64,000 nucleotides of DNA, from assembly GCA_964441945.1 (NCBI GenBank), contig CAYTWB010000006.1, positions 1 through 64,000 on the forward strand. Direction: 5' to 3'. Source of the DNA: JADGQM01 sp964441945 (lineage in GTDB: Bacteria; Desulfobacterota; Syntrophobacteria; Syntrophobacterales; Syntrophobacteraceae). A model generated the notes under the pieces. It saw nothing but the letters and a program-made list of their open reading frames with translations, made no database searches and was not told the origin of the DNA. This document shows, one piece after another, positions 37,009 to 45,617 of this stretch. Every line of letters starts with the position of its first letter. Position 1 is the first letter of the stretch. A program made the translations under genes and the position numbers.

Positions 37009-37794
37009 CTACCGATTAATGCTCAGGGTGAGCACGACAAGACGATTCATCTCAGGAACGAGCTCGACCCTGTAGTTCCCAACAGCGGGTATGGTAAAGT
37101 GAACCTGACCATTCTTGTCGCTGAAAGAAGTTTCCCTGGTGTTTGTTCCTTGCAGAGTGGTTTCGACCTTGGGAACGAACTTCTGAGATTCTGTATTCTT
37201 AATGGCTACACTCATCCTAATCAAATTGGGAATTCTGCCTATGCGCAGACTTGCGATCAGGGAGACGGGAGGATCGCCAAATTGTTGTGCAATACGTACA
37301 GGATGCTTCAGCCCTGGAAGTTCTTGTCTTGTGCTATGGGGCTGCTTCGAGCATTTGAGGCCCTTGTAGTCTCCAGTTGTTTCGATTACCTTGAGGCTGT
37401 TTCCTGAAACTGCAAGTTCAATATGAATTCTGTTTTTGGAAACAAAATCTTCGTTGCAGGACCTTGTTGTCCAATGCGATGCTTCGAGGCTCTTCATCAG
37501 GTGCATGGTCCGCTGAAGTAGAGCCTCGTTTTCATATCGTTCTTTAACGGCTCTAAGGCAGGTCAAGCAGGAGCGTTCACTCTCGGGGTCGTAACAATGA
37601 ATCATGAATTCTTCACTCTCCAAGGGCGGCATCAGTCCCTGGGTGAAGCGATCATGGTCTCCAGCAGTGTAGCGTTCACACGAACCGGTTTCTTCCTCTG
37701 GTGACCATGGTTCAAGGGATAAACGAACCATTTGAAACATTTTCTCTACCAAATCCTTTGGGGACGCTCTCTCGATCGAATCTGTCTTTTCCAC
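37009..37794 (-). CDS. Possible anti-sigma partner
   Basis: This 261-aa protein is encoded 35 bases after an ECF-like sigma factor. A histidine-cysteine cluster (H66, C67, C76, C79; SCLTCL followed by a helix) recalls zinc-binding anti-sigma domains but is not a canonical HxxxCxxC. The C-terminal 70 residues form a beta-rich region (SDKNGQVHFTIPAVGNYRVEL) similar to carboxypeptidase-regulatory-like domains. No membrane helix is seen. The gene begins with GTG at 37794, with only a weak ribosome binding site. The anti-sigma idea rests on gene order and the cysteine cluster. Confidence 0.45.
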   Translation of the reverse strand: MEKTDSIERASPKDLVEKMFQMVRLSLEPWSPEEETGSCERYTAGDHDRFTQGLMPPLESEEFMIHCYDPESERSCLTCLRAVKERYENEALLQRTMHLMKSLEASHWTTRSCNEDFVSKNRIHIELAVSGNSLKVIETTGDYKGLKCSKQPHSTRQELPGLKHPVRIAQQFGDPPVSLIASLRIGRIPNLIRMSVAIKNTESQKFVPKVETTLQGTNTRETSFSDKNGQVHFTIPAVGNYRVELVPEMNRLVVLTLSINR

Positions 37795-37829
37795 TTTCCT
37801 GCCCTTGCCTTTATCTAAACGGAAAGGAA

Positions 37830-38837
37830 TTAGGAATCTGACACCATAAAGGAACTCACATCAAAATTCTTCAACCTCTTCTTTAGCATCGACCTTGCTC
37901 TAATGAGAAGGGTGCTAATGTTAGCAGCATTCTCTTCCGATATGCCCACGAGTGTGGCAATATCACGATTTGACGGCCTGCAAAGCCTCTGCGCCCGCCT
38001 CAAGTGCTTATGCCGAAGCTGGGCGATTTCCCGGATCCTGCACTCCAGAGCCTCCAGTTCCTTCTGGGTTTGCTCAGAAGCTTCCCTGCTCCTGTCCAGG
38101 CAGATGGCTTCCAGATATCTAATTTGATACCAGTAGAGGATGGCCACCTGTTCCGCTACGTTTCTCTTTTTCTCCATGACCGTCAGTCTCGCCATGATCT
38201 TCGCCAGCCGGGATGTCAGCTCTTCCATCGAAAAACCACTGAAACCAGTCAGCTTCACCAGTTCCTCTTTGCATAAGGGGAACTGCGAGAGAACGCTGAG
38301 GCGAAGAACCCACAAGCCCCTCATTTCACTGGTTGCACAGATCTCTGTGACGGCACTTGCCAGGTAGTTCTGGATTTCTGCATTGGAGGGAGGTTCTGCT
38401 GCGATCACGTCGCCCAAAGTGAGGTCATTATCCTGATCGATTGGTGTATCCAAAGAAAGCATGGTTCGCTCGGATACTCTTTCGGGCAACCTTTTCTTTG
38501 CGCCGTATTTTCGGATCCAATCGACAGCTCGGTTTGAAGCCAAGGTCCTCAGCCAGGCTCGGATGCCTGAGGGATCCTTGCACAGCTTTAATTTCTTATC
38601 GCGGATCAAGTCAAAAACGATCTGTTCGTGAATTTGCCATACGATATCTTGCTGAAAGATTTGAGAATGACCGAAGGCTCGCAACCTTTGGATTATGGCA
38701 TCTTTGATATCGGGAATAAAACGGTAAAAGAACTCGTTCCAGGCCTCTCTTTCATCATTTTGGCATCTTTCCACCAGTTCTTTGTCTGACCGTTCAGAAT
38801 ACAAACCCCTGGAGCACCGATGCGGAAGGCCCGACAT
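37830..38837 (-). CDS. ECF-like sigma-70 family factor
   Basis: This 335-aa protein matches extracytoplasmic-function sigma factors. A region-2-like part (AWNEFFYRF, then GIRAWLRTLASNRAVDWIRKYG, about 30-115) and a region-4-like helix-turn-helix near the end (NRDIATLVGISEENAANISTLLIRAR) are visible. A long extra helical insert separates them, making it longer than usual (ECF about 200 aa). It is the first gene of the large operon and presumably controls it. The ATG at 38837 follows GGAG by eight bases. Target promoters could not be recognised. Confidence 0.8.
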   Translation of the reverse strand: MSGLPHRCSRGLYSERSDKELVERCQNDEREAWNEFFYRFIPDIKDAIIQRLRAFGHSQIFQQDIVWQIHEQIVFDLIRDKKLKLCKDPSGIRAWLRTLASNRAVDWIRKYGAKKRLPERVSERTMLSLDTPIDQDNDLTLGDVIAAEPPSNAEIQNYLASAVTEICATSEMRGLWVLRLSVLSQFPLCKEELVKLTGFSGFSMEELTSRLAKIMARLTVMEKKRNVAEQVAILYWYQIRYLEAICLDRSREASEQTQKELEALECRIREIAQLRHKHLRRAQRLCRPSNRDIATLVGISEENAANISTLLIRARSMLKKRLKNFDVSSFMVSDS

Positions 38838-38985
38838 AAGGATTCTCCGATAGACACCAGCTGAGCAACAATTCCAGGACGAACAAGTTCTTAACCTTTA
38901 TCACGACCGTATGAGCATGTCAAAAGGAAGAGCAGAGGGCCAGCGGCGACGCCGAATGCCGTCCGGCGGATGCCCTGGGAGCACC

Positions 38986-40824
38986 CTATTCGGAACCCAG
39001 GCAATCATCGGCTTCGCGTCTTTGGCCGGGAGTCGCGGGAACGACAGGTGCCTCGCTCGGGTTCATGGGCGCAAGCGCGGTGAACAGGTCGCCGATCCAA
39101 GCCTGGTTTGCCCGCCTACCGTCATAAAGCCATCTCGGCTTGAGCTTCTCGACGACCAACGTCGCATACCGTTTTCGCATTGCACCCCTGAGCCTTGCAA
39201 GATCCCGAGGCACAGCCGCACTGGCGTTGCCCGGTGCAACCGCGCTAACCATGGCTGCGACCGCAGCTTCTTGTTCGGGCCGAAGGGGGCAGGACCAGTC
39301 GTCTTCAGCGCCAACGGTGTCGATGCATTGAATCGTCGTCGGAAGGATACCGTCCGGAGGACAGGCTACGAGGTTGCGAGAACGCGTGGCCTCACTGATA
39401 TCTCGCAGCATTTCACGATGAATGAATCGATTTCGTGCAACACGGACCATCTGAGCGAACCGTTCCCCAAGTTGCGGAAGTGGAAGACCACACCACGGTG
39501 AATCGTGAGGGAACCGAGCGTTACGAAGTACCCAGCTCAGAGTGCCCGCTGTGTACTCCCGCTCGATCCGGCGTGAATCCCGAATCACCTCGATTCGCCC
39601 CTCTCTGTCGTTCCAAACGGGGATTCCACCGCTGCGGTCCAGTAGATCCAGCAGCAGACGGCGCCCCTCGATTTCCGATGCCTTCCAAAAGCCCAGCAGC
39701 ACTGCGGAGAGGTCCTCCTGGAGTTCATGCACGGCATCGCTCAAAGCGTGAATAGCCTCGGAGCTACGAAGCGCAGCACGTGAGTTTTCAAGGAGGCGCC
39801 AATAGGTCTCATGGCCGATCAGCGCCTCAAGGCGTGCGTCGACCTCTACAGCAGCCACTAACCGCGAGAGTTCGCCCAGGCACTCCGCGCCGCGATACAT
39901 GCGCTCCTGTTCGTTGCACGAGTCGTCATGGGCAAGGACCCGCAGCTTCTCGCGCAAGGTGTGCATGTCGGTCATCAGAGAGACAAATAGAGGAAGTGCG
40001 CGTGCGATCGCCCGGACATCCGCATTGTAGGGAAAGCGAGAAACGAGTCCGTCGGCCCTGCCAACCAAGTCATGCGCAAGCAGGATCATGTCGTCGAGCG
40101 ACGCCAACGACACCCGGGTTGCGGAACCCGAAAGGTGTGCCCCACTGCCACCCCGCACTCCAGCCCTTTCCAGCCACTGGACAAGAGGTCCCAGAGCGTG
40201 GGTATCAATGGCTTCGCGGCCTATTCGGGAGAATTCACCAGTCGTGATCTTGAAAATTCGGTGCTCAAGCTCGAGTCGGCCGCAGAGTGACTCGATCGCG
40301 GCAAGCCGCTCATTCTCACCGCGACGAAGGCTTTCCTCGTCGGCAGAATGCAGCCGGGGCCAGCGCTCCAAGGGGGGATGCTGTCGGCCGAAATCGGTCA
40401 AGTGGACCAGCAGGCGGCGCACAGCCTCCCGCGTCGGAATGCTGCAGAGCACAGCACGACCGGCGTTCCATCGCGATGCAATCACCGCAATGGGCAGGCG
40501 ATCCTGAGGGATCCACATCTCTCGGCATGCCCGTTCGGCAAGTCGCTCGCGGAAATAGCGCTGCACGAGGCCTCTACAGGCAAGCAGGTTCGCAACGGCC
40601 TCTCGATCGAGGGCTCGTGCGAGAAAGCCCATTGCCCATTCCTTGCGTTGGAAGGGGTCTACAAAGAAGGCCAGGTAAGGTCCGGTCTGATCGTTCCAGC
40701 GCTCGAACGATTCGTCCATCTCTTGCCAAACCGGACCCTCCGGGTGATCGATAAGCCAGACATAGAGAGGGTAAGCCTCTTGACGCCCGCTTTGCACGAC
40801 CTCAGCAGTAATCGGGAGTCCCAT
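38986..40824 (-). CDS. Unknown protein with possible HEPN motif
   Basis: I do not recognise this protein of about 612 aa. It is helical and arginine-rich, and its DNA is noticeably more GC-rich than the operon downstream, suggesting a separate origin. Near residue 461 a segment VARNRFIHREM fits R-x4-H, the HEPN nuclease pattern, in a helical setting. The N-terminal 130 residues show alternating strands and helices (AYPLYVWLIDHPE, LAFFVDPFQ). The ATG at 40824 has GAGGAG upstream; a TTG at 40842 is less likely. It is the same strand as the sigma gene but separated by 148 bases. Confidence 0.6.
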   Translation of the reverse strand: MGLPITAEVVQSGRQEAYPLYVWLIDHPEGPVWQEMDESFERWNDQTGPYLAFFVDPFQRKEWAMGFLARALDREAVANLLACRGLVQRYFRERLAERACREMWIPQDRLPIAVIASRWNAGRAVLCSIPTREAVRRLLVHLTDFGRQHPPLERWPRLHSADEESLRRGENERLAAIESLCGRLELEHRIFKITTGEFSRIGREAIDTHALGPLVQWLERAGVRGGSGAHLSGSATRVSLASLDDMILLAHDLVGRADGLVSRFPYNADVRAIARALPLFVSLMTDMHTLREKLRVLAHDDSCNEQERMYRGAECLGELSRLVAAVEVDARLEALIGHETYWRLLENSRAALRSSEAIHALSDAVHELQEDLSAVLLGFWKASEIEGRRLLLDLLDRSGGIPVWNDREGRIEVIRDSRRIEREYTAGTLSWVLRNARFPHDSPWCGLPLPQLGERFAQMVRVARNRFIHREMLRDISEATRSRNLVACPPDGILPTTIQCIDTVGAEDDWSCPLRPEQEAAVAAMVSAVAPGNASAAVPRDLARLRGAMRKRYATLVVEKLKPRWLYDGRRANQAWIGDLFTALAPMNPSEAPVVPATPGQRREADDCLGSE

Positions 40825-41265
40825 GGTCAGACATCTCCTCAACTATTGTAGCGCTTCTCTTCGGTGGCCAGGCCCCCAGGTTCTGGCATGCACCGTGTTC
40901 CGCAGGTATCTTCAAGGCGCCTGCGGCTGCCTGGGGCATCTCGCTGTAACGCCTGTCCGCCCTATGCTCCGCATAACCGGAATGAAAATTCATGATGAAG
41001 CAACGAGGAAAGTATCCTACTCCAGTGGTCATTCGGAGACAAGCTGCGAGCACTTTCAAAATCGAAACAGGATAAGGTTTGGCTGCGAAATAGGGCCGCT
41101 TGGCAGTTTACATCACTGAATCGGGAGAATATGAGGCGCCTTCCGGTCGAATAGGCAAAATCGCAGAGATAGGAAGGCGATCAATTGGTGCATTGGTCTC
41201 CTATCCCCCTGACCAGCCTTCTCATGACTCCATGGGGAGAACATCAAAAGATGAGACCCTCGCAC
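40825..41265. other. Intergenic stretch without a supported gene
   Basis: These 441 bases hold only short readings with no domain or ribosome binding site. An inverted repeat CGCCTTCC/GGAAGGCG (41137-41144 and 41172-41179) is the only structure noted. It presumably includes the promoter of the minus-strand gene that starts at 40824. Confidence 0.5.
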
Positions 41266-41290
41266 AAAAAGGCACCGGGCGTCCTTTTTT
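41266..41290 (-). terminator. Possible bidirectional terminator
   Basis: AAAAAGG at 41266-41272 and CCTTTTT at 41283-41289 form a short A/T-flanked hairpin next to the stop codon of the PLD nuclease gene. The stem is short (seven pairs, mostly A-T), but T-runs exist on both strands. Confidence 0.45.
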
Positions 41291-41291
41291 C

Positions 41292-41864
41292 TCAGCCCGC
41301 AGGTTTGGCTGGTTTTCCACTTGAGGTTCTCTCCCTGCTCTTCCCCTGGTACGCTTCCGAGTGCGCCGCGTGCTGATTCCAGTTTCGACGATACTTCTCC
41401 GCCAGGTCCTTGTCGCGGATCACCAGGAGGTTTTCGGCATTCCTCTCTTCGGCCGCCTTGGTGAAATTGAAGCTGCCGGTGATCACGGTCTCGCCGTCGA
41501 TCACCATGACCTTGTTGTGAGCAATGGCATGAGCGCTGTCGATCAAGATCGGGATTCCGACATTATAGAGGAAATCCGCGCCGCTGTACTTGTCGGTGCG
41601 ATTGCTCTTATCCAGGATTGCATGGACCGTTACGCCGCGCTTATGAGCTTCCAGGAGCGCTTTTGCAATGGGAGCCGAGGTGAATCCGTAGGCCTGAACG
41701 AGGATGGAGCTGCGTGCACTTTCGATTTCCTTGACAATCACATCCGTGCAGTGCCCGCCGGGTGAGAAACAGACCGAGATAACGCTGCCGGCATGGAGTG
41801 CTCCATAGCAGGCCACAACAGCCAACAGGATGATGTTCAGAATTGACAGCCTGGCACGATTCAT
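41292..41864 (-). CDS. Exported phospholipase D-family nuclease (Nuc-like)
   Basis: This 190-aa protein begins with a signal peptide or anchor (about residues 5-25) and contains one HKD motif: H116-x-K118-x4-D123 followed by GSFNFT (130-135) and E143. A single HKD with this length is typical of Nuc-type endonucleases, which dimerise to form the active site and degrade DNA without a metal. The exported form would act in the periplasm, for example against incoming DNA. It is a stand-alone gene with an ATG at 41864 and a weak ribosome binding site. Relatives occur on conjugative elements. Confidence 0.9.
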   Translation of the reverse strand: MNRARLSILNIILLAVVACYGALHAGSVISVCFSPGGHCTDVIVKEIESARSSILVQAYGFTSAPIAKALLEAHKRGVTVHAILDKSNRTDKYSGADFLYNVGIPILIDSAHAIAHNKVMVIDGETVITGSFNFTKAAEERNAENLLVIRDKDLAEKYRRNWNQHAAHSEAYQGKSRERTSSGKPAKPAG

Positions 41865-42186
41865 TACTCTGTTGGCTTACCGCCTGTCCAAACCAAATCT
41901 TCATCTCCAAAGAAACAACCAGCGTCTTTCAATTGCGACAGAAGACCTTTGCCCATCGGGAGTAATTGAGAGCAAAAGTTTTGCGGATGATGCTCATATA
42001 ACATTTCAGCCCAGATGGGAAGGAAGTTTGGAGAATGGTGCTCGGAATGAATCGGAATTCGCTGAACCAACGGTTTTAGACCAATCCTCCAAAGGGCATT
42101 CTATTGCCTGTAATGCCGAAATAAGGGTCATCTATCGGGTTTCATCCCTTTGCCGCTAGTTCTATGTTGAGGCAAAGGGCTTGAAA
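41865..42186. promoter_or_regulatory. Intergenic with 9-bp inverted repeat (candidate operator)
   Basis: No gene is seen in these 322 bases. The 9-bp arms CCCTTTGCC (42146-42154) and GGCAAAGGG (42171-42179) are a perfect inverted repeat with 16 bases between. It lies just upstream of a broken XRE regulator, so it may be that regulator's old operator. Confidence 0.4.
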
Positions 42187-42383
42187 ATGAACAAATCTCT
42201 GGTTGGATTGGGAAAAGATTTCCAGAGGCTCAGACGAAAAGCAGGGCTCACTCAGGCACAACTTGCCGAAAAGGCTGAGCTGTCGGCCGACAGATCAAAG
42301 CCGAGATGCGTCATATGATCGATACGGCAAACGATGAGGAATGCCGGCTGGTTCACGAGGTCTTCAAGGCGGTATTCAAGTAA
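42187..42383 (+). pseudogene. Broken XRE-family regulator
   Basis: From the ATG at 42187 the frame encodes a typical XRE helix-turn-helix start (DFQRLRRKAGLTQAQLAEKAELS), then loses sense and stops at 42316-42318. A second frame, open from about 42290 to the TAA at 42381-42383, reads EMRHMIDTANDEECRLVHEVFKAVFK, like the tail of a related regulator. This looks like an internal deletion joining the two ends of one gene. It is too short to be functional as a DNA-binding regulator. Confidence 0.65.
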
Positions 42384-42841
42384 CGTGTCGTTCCCAATTG
42401 CGAAGAAAAGGCGAGAAGAGGTCGCGTTCATGACATAGCGAGCATTGATCGCTCCCCGGTGCCGACTATTGCCGAGGTTGCGTCGGGTGTTGTCCTGAGG
42501 AGGCTCGCTCCGTCTCCGTGCCCCAATTGCTATAAGAGCCGGTTGAGTGCCTCGGGTGGTGCCTTAGAGACCACCAGCGAAAAAGGATCCGCTTGATCTG
42601 TACCGAAACCAATTCTGTTGGACACGTCAGCTCAAAACATAGTTCCTTGAGTCCGTTGAGTATCGAATCTTTCGTATCACCTCTCTGTTATCAAAGATGC
42701 TGGAGGAAGAAACGGAAATGAGCGACGAAACCATGCCGAAAGATGAGCTGCAGCAACTCCAGGTGTTATGAGAGAAGAGGATTGCAGAGTGGAATCAGCG
42801 GATCCAACGGATGCCGGTCGATGCGCGCCCGCGAAGGCAAC
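42384..42841. other. Intergenic stretch, likely degraded sequence
   Basis: No intact gene is found in these 458 bases. A reading from the ATG at 42718 (MSDETMPKDELQQLQVL) hits a TGA at 42769-42771 and stays open beyond it, which could be a decayed small gene. Evidence is too thin for a gene call. Confidence 0.4.
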
Positions 42842-43624
42842 TCATTCATCTACTGTCAAGAGGTCATGTCCGGACCACTCACTGATGAATCTCTGGAAGA
42901 ACTGCTCGACAATGGCATAGCGGTTTTCCGCTATGCGTCTGGCTGGTTCAGTGTGAAATGTCTCTCGATGAATCCCCAAGATCTTCTCGAAAAAACGGTT
43001 GACGGCGGTGATACGCTGATCGTGGTAGTCGTCCTCCTGACAATTCGTCTCATTGTACGAGAGAAGTTGGAGCGAACCAGTATGGACAAGAGCGCGGGCA
43101 ATGCCGATAGCTCCTAAAGCATCGAGCCGTTCTGCGTCCTGAATGATTTTGGCTTCGAGACTTATGGGCTCTTTCGCCTCCGAAACATGATGAACTCCGA
43201 TGCAGTGACAAATCCGTTTGATTTGATCTTCGTTAAACCCTTCGTACCCGAGGACAATCGCAGCAATTCTAGCTCCTTCTTCAGCATGGCACATGCACTC
43301 ATTTCTGATTTCCTTCTTCCTGGCAATGTCAAGGAGAAGCGCTGCGGCATTCACAATTTCCAGAGCTCCTCCAAGCTTCTCAGCAAGCCACAGAGCCACT
43401 CGCCGAACTCGTATTACATGGTCCAAATCATCACCATCTCCCTGTGAGTAGAAGGGTTCTACGTCCTCAATCTCCATCTTGTGGTTTCGCTTAATTCTGG
43501 CCCTAGCGGCGTCCTCTTCCTCGAATTTTTTGGCAGCCAGCTCCAGCCAGGGTATCGGGTCTCCAAAAGGATCCTTTGGGACTATTATAGGCGTCCATCT
43601 TGAGCTTCTTTTCTTGCAGCCCAT
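42842..43624 (-). CDS. HD-family protein with altered HD dyad
   Basis: This protein of about 260 aa has the pattern of HD-superfamily hydrolases: LDHVIRVRRVA, then a helix, H in MCHAEEGARIA, VHHVSEAKEP, and QDAERLDALGAIGIARAL. The HD dyad itself reads LLLDIAR where LLHDI is expected, so one metal ligand is leucine. The protein may therefore have reduced metal binding or act as a sensor. I prefer the ATG at 43624, which has GGGAGG upstream, to a start at 43735. It is the last gene of the repressor-led minus-strand operon. Confidence 0.75.
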   Translation of the reverse strand: MGCKKRSSRWTPIIVPKDPFGDPIPWLELAAKKFEEEDAARARIKRNHKMEIEDVEPFYSQGDGDDLDHVIRVRRVALWLAEKLGGALEIVNAAALLLDIARKKEIRNECMCHAEEGARIAAIVLGYEGFNEDQIKRICHCIGVHHVSEAKEPISLEAKIIQDAERLDALGAIGIARALVHTGSLQLLSYNETNCQEDDYHDQRITAVNRFFEKILGIHRETFHTEPARRIAENRYAIVEQFFQRFISEWSGHDLLTVDE

Positions 43625-43744
43625 TTGACCCTCCCTACAATTATGGTTGATAATCTCACCGAAAGAACGGTTCGTACAAAGTGCCCCTGAGATTTCATTT
43701 AGGTACTCGTTTGAGCTGATCGGATTGATGAACAAATTATTTCC

Positions 43745-43972
43745 CTAACCGGACATGACTGATCCATTCTCGGATTCCTGCTCAACATGCTGCCAGGTCT
43801 GCTCTCTAGACTGCTTCAACTCGGAAAAATCGTTTTCGCAGCCTTTTAAGGTCCCCTCCAGCTTGAGCAGTCTCTTTCCTTTAAGCCGCCTTTTCTGCCG
43901 CATTGAATCGATGAAGCCTGCGATGGCCTGCAGGTCTTGCTCTGAAAACCCGCGCCCAAATTCTATCACCAT
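43745..43972 (-). CDS. Small unknown charged protein
   Basis: This 75-aa protein is helical and rich in K, R and E (SMRQKRRLKGKRLLKLEG). It has no recognisable family. It starts with an ATG at 43972, 20 bases after the IrrE-HIRAN gene stop, with AGAGG just before the start. Conservation elsewhere would decide whether it is real. Confidence 0.45.
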   Translation of the reverse strand: MVIEFGRGFSEQDLQAIAGFIDSMRQKRRLKGKRLLKLEGTLKGCENDFSELKQSREQTWQHVEQESENGSVMSG

Positions 43973-43992
43973 CCTCTTATTCTAATCCCACC

Positions 43993-45039
43993 TTACACCC
44001 AAATTCCAAACCGGATTCCTGGATTCCTTCCCTCGTCCGGCCTGAACAACGTTTGAAGCGCGCCGTAAATGGGGGCCCCAGCGGCCTGAGATGCAATCCT
44101 TGCCGCAATGTCTTTGGGCACCCATCCTATTTGCCTTTCTTGCTCGCTCCCAGCTGCATCCCTCCACCGGCCGATCACCCGGATGGCATTGGGGTCATGC
44201 CGGTTTCCTGGATCACGCTCGATCACGAGAGATCGGTTGCGGCCTGCAATGAACGCGGCGGCGTTTTCCAGCACATCATGAAACGATATCCCGGTCACCG
44301 GCACGTCGCACGCGAACAGTCGGATTTGTTTTCCGGTCACCGGTGATTTGAACCTGATCCGGACCACGTATTCCCGGTCGTTTCGCAACCGGTACTCCTC
44401 TCCCGGCTGCAACTCGAATGGAGAATAGACAACACAGCCGTCATCAGGCACCCGCTTATCCAGTAAACCAACCGGCTTCCTCTGAGTTGGAGCATCTTCA
44501 CAGACATGGCAGTCTCCTCCCTCCAGACACCTGCCACCGCAGACAGCCAGGAGATCATTGAAGATCCTTATCCTCTCGGTGCAAATCTGCATCCCGACCT
44601 TCTCGTCATCCCCAAACATGGGCTGGAGCTCGGAAAACAACTCCTCCGGCCCCTGAATGCCGTATCGAACCATTCTGATCAGTTCGGAAGTCGGGATGAG
44701 GCTAAGATATCCGATGATGGATGCGTCTCTTTCCCATCGGTCTTTCTTGAAGAGTGACTGAACCGAAAAGGGGAGCGAGGAACCCGGTCCAAGATGCCCC
44801 AGCAAAATGTGTCCCATTTCGTGACCGAGAATGACGACCAGGAGGGCTTCCGATCTGCTTGTATTCAACCGGATGACCGGCCCCTCGTCCCAGTAGGCAG
44901 AAGGGTGTCTCGATCTCCGATCTTCTATGACCTTTCCCCCGAGCTGCCCACACCATGAAATCAGGTCTTCCACGGACAGCGGCTTGCGGTTGAAGGACGG
45001 CTGCTTCCGCTGAATATCGATAATGTGGTCATACAGCAA
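43993..45039 (-). CDS. ImmA/IrrE-type peptidase fused to HIRAN domain
   Basis: This 348-aa protein has an N-terminal zinc peptidase with HEMGH (H73-H77) of the ImmA/IrrE family. A middle cysteine-rich stretch (CGGRCLEGGDCHVC) follows, then a C-terminal HIRAN domain (about 245-335; VIERDPGNRHDPNAIRV, IGWVPKDIAARIA). ImmA/IrrE peptidases cut XRE-type repressors, and a repressor gene lies 36 bases upstream. HIRAN domains bind DNA ends or damaged DNA, so a damage-sensing switch for repressor cleavage is an attractive inference. The start is a TTG at 45039 with a strong GGAGGGG upstream. Confidence 0.85.
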   Translation of the reverse strand: MLYDHIIDIQRKQPSFNRKPLSVEDLISWCGQLGGKVIEDRRSRHPSAYWDEGPVIRLNTSRSEALLVVILGHEMGHILLGHLGPGSSLPFSVQSLFKKDRWERDASIIGYLSLIPTSELIRMVRYGIQGPEELFSELQPMFGDDEKVGMQICTERIRIFNDLLAVCGGRCLEGGDCHVCEDAPTQRKPVGLLDKRVPDDGCVVYSPFELQPGEEYRLRNDREYVVRIRFKSPVTGKQIRLFACDVPVTGISFHDVLENAAAFIAGRNRSLVIERDPGNRHDPNAIRVIGRWRDAAGSEQERQIGWVPKDIAARIASQAAGAPIYGALQTLFRPDEGRNPGIRFGIWV

Positions 45040-45075
45040 CGCACGCCCCTCCTACGCTTGGCGCGCCTCGACAAA

Positions 45076-45579
45076 CTACTCCTTCAGCTTCCCTACCTGA
45101 TCCAGCACATATTGTTTGGTTTCTTCCCAGAAGTCGTAAGCGGATATCTCGTCATTGAGATACTCTTTCCATCCCGGTGGATAGATCCCAACCGAATCTA
45201 TGATGGCGCTCATGAAGTGAACATAACCGACGGCCCTCGCCGCTTCATCGGCAATCAGACGGGCGGCCCGTTTGTTGTTACGGCCAACCGCATCGAGCTT
45301 GTCCTGAAAGGGAACGGGCTTCTCGTCCCGACGAACCGGTTTGGGTTTAGCCGTAAGGATTTCTCGCCCCTTTGCCAGGATTTCTTCATAGCTGAGTCCG
45401 AAGAAGGCGGCGATGCTTTCCTGCAAATCCAGGCCGGCTCGCATTTTACCCTTGTAGATCCCGTTGATGTGCCTCGGCGTTCTTTCGACTGACCTGGCCA
45501 GACGAGCCTGCACCCCCCACCCTTCTATATCCACAAGAGCGCGAAACGCTGCCAAGAAGTGATCATATGCCTTATTCAT
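45076..45579 (-). CDS. XRE-family (CI-like) repressor
   Basis: This 167-aa protein has an N-terminal helix-turn-helix (WGVQARLARSVERTPRHINGIYKGK, about 20-45) and a C-terminal helical domain of unknown type rather than a LexA-like peptidase. Gene order (divergent from a Cro-like gene, followed by an ImmA-type peptidase) supports a phage-type repressor. The ATG at 45579 lacks a ribosome binding site and lies only a few bases after a predicted transcription start, suggesting a leaderless mRNA as in lambda cI. It probably binds the palindrome at 45605-45622. Confidence 0.8.
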   Translation of the reverse strand: MNKAYDHFLAAFRALVDIEGWGVQARLARSVERTPRHINGIYKGKMRAGLDLQESIAAFFGLSYEEILAKGREILTAKPKPVRRDEKPVPFQDKLDAVGRNNKRAARLIADEAARAVGYVHFMSAIIDSVGIYPPGWKEYLNDEISAYDFWEETKQYVLDQVGKLKE

Positions 45580-45588
45580 AGTGCATGT

Positions 45589-45617
45589 ATTATAGAGTTT
45601 TAGATTCTATTTTTCAA
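45589..45617 (-). promoter_or_regulatory. Repressor promoter (TTGAAA-N17-TATAAT)
   Basis: On the minus strand TTGAAA (45617-45612) and TATAAT (45594-45589) are 17 bases apart, a near-consensus sigma-70 promoter. The expected start point is about 45582, three bases before the repressor ATG, so the transcript would be leaderless. The -35 box lies inside the palindromic operator. Confidence 0.75.

Noticed and set aside
42718..42842. Small gene from the ATG at 42718, open after a TGA at 42769
   Set aside because: An in-frame stop, no upstream ribosome binding site of note and no domain; selenocysteine was considered, but there is no supporting hairpin seen.
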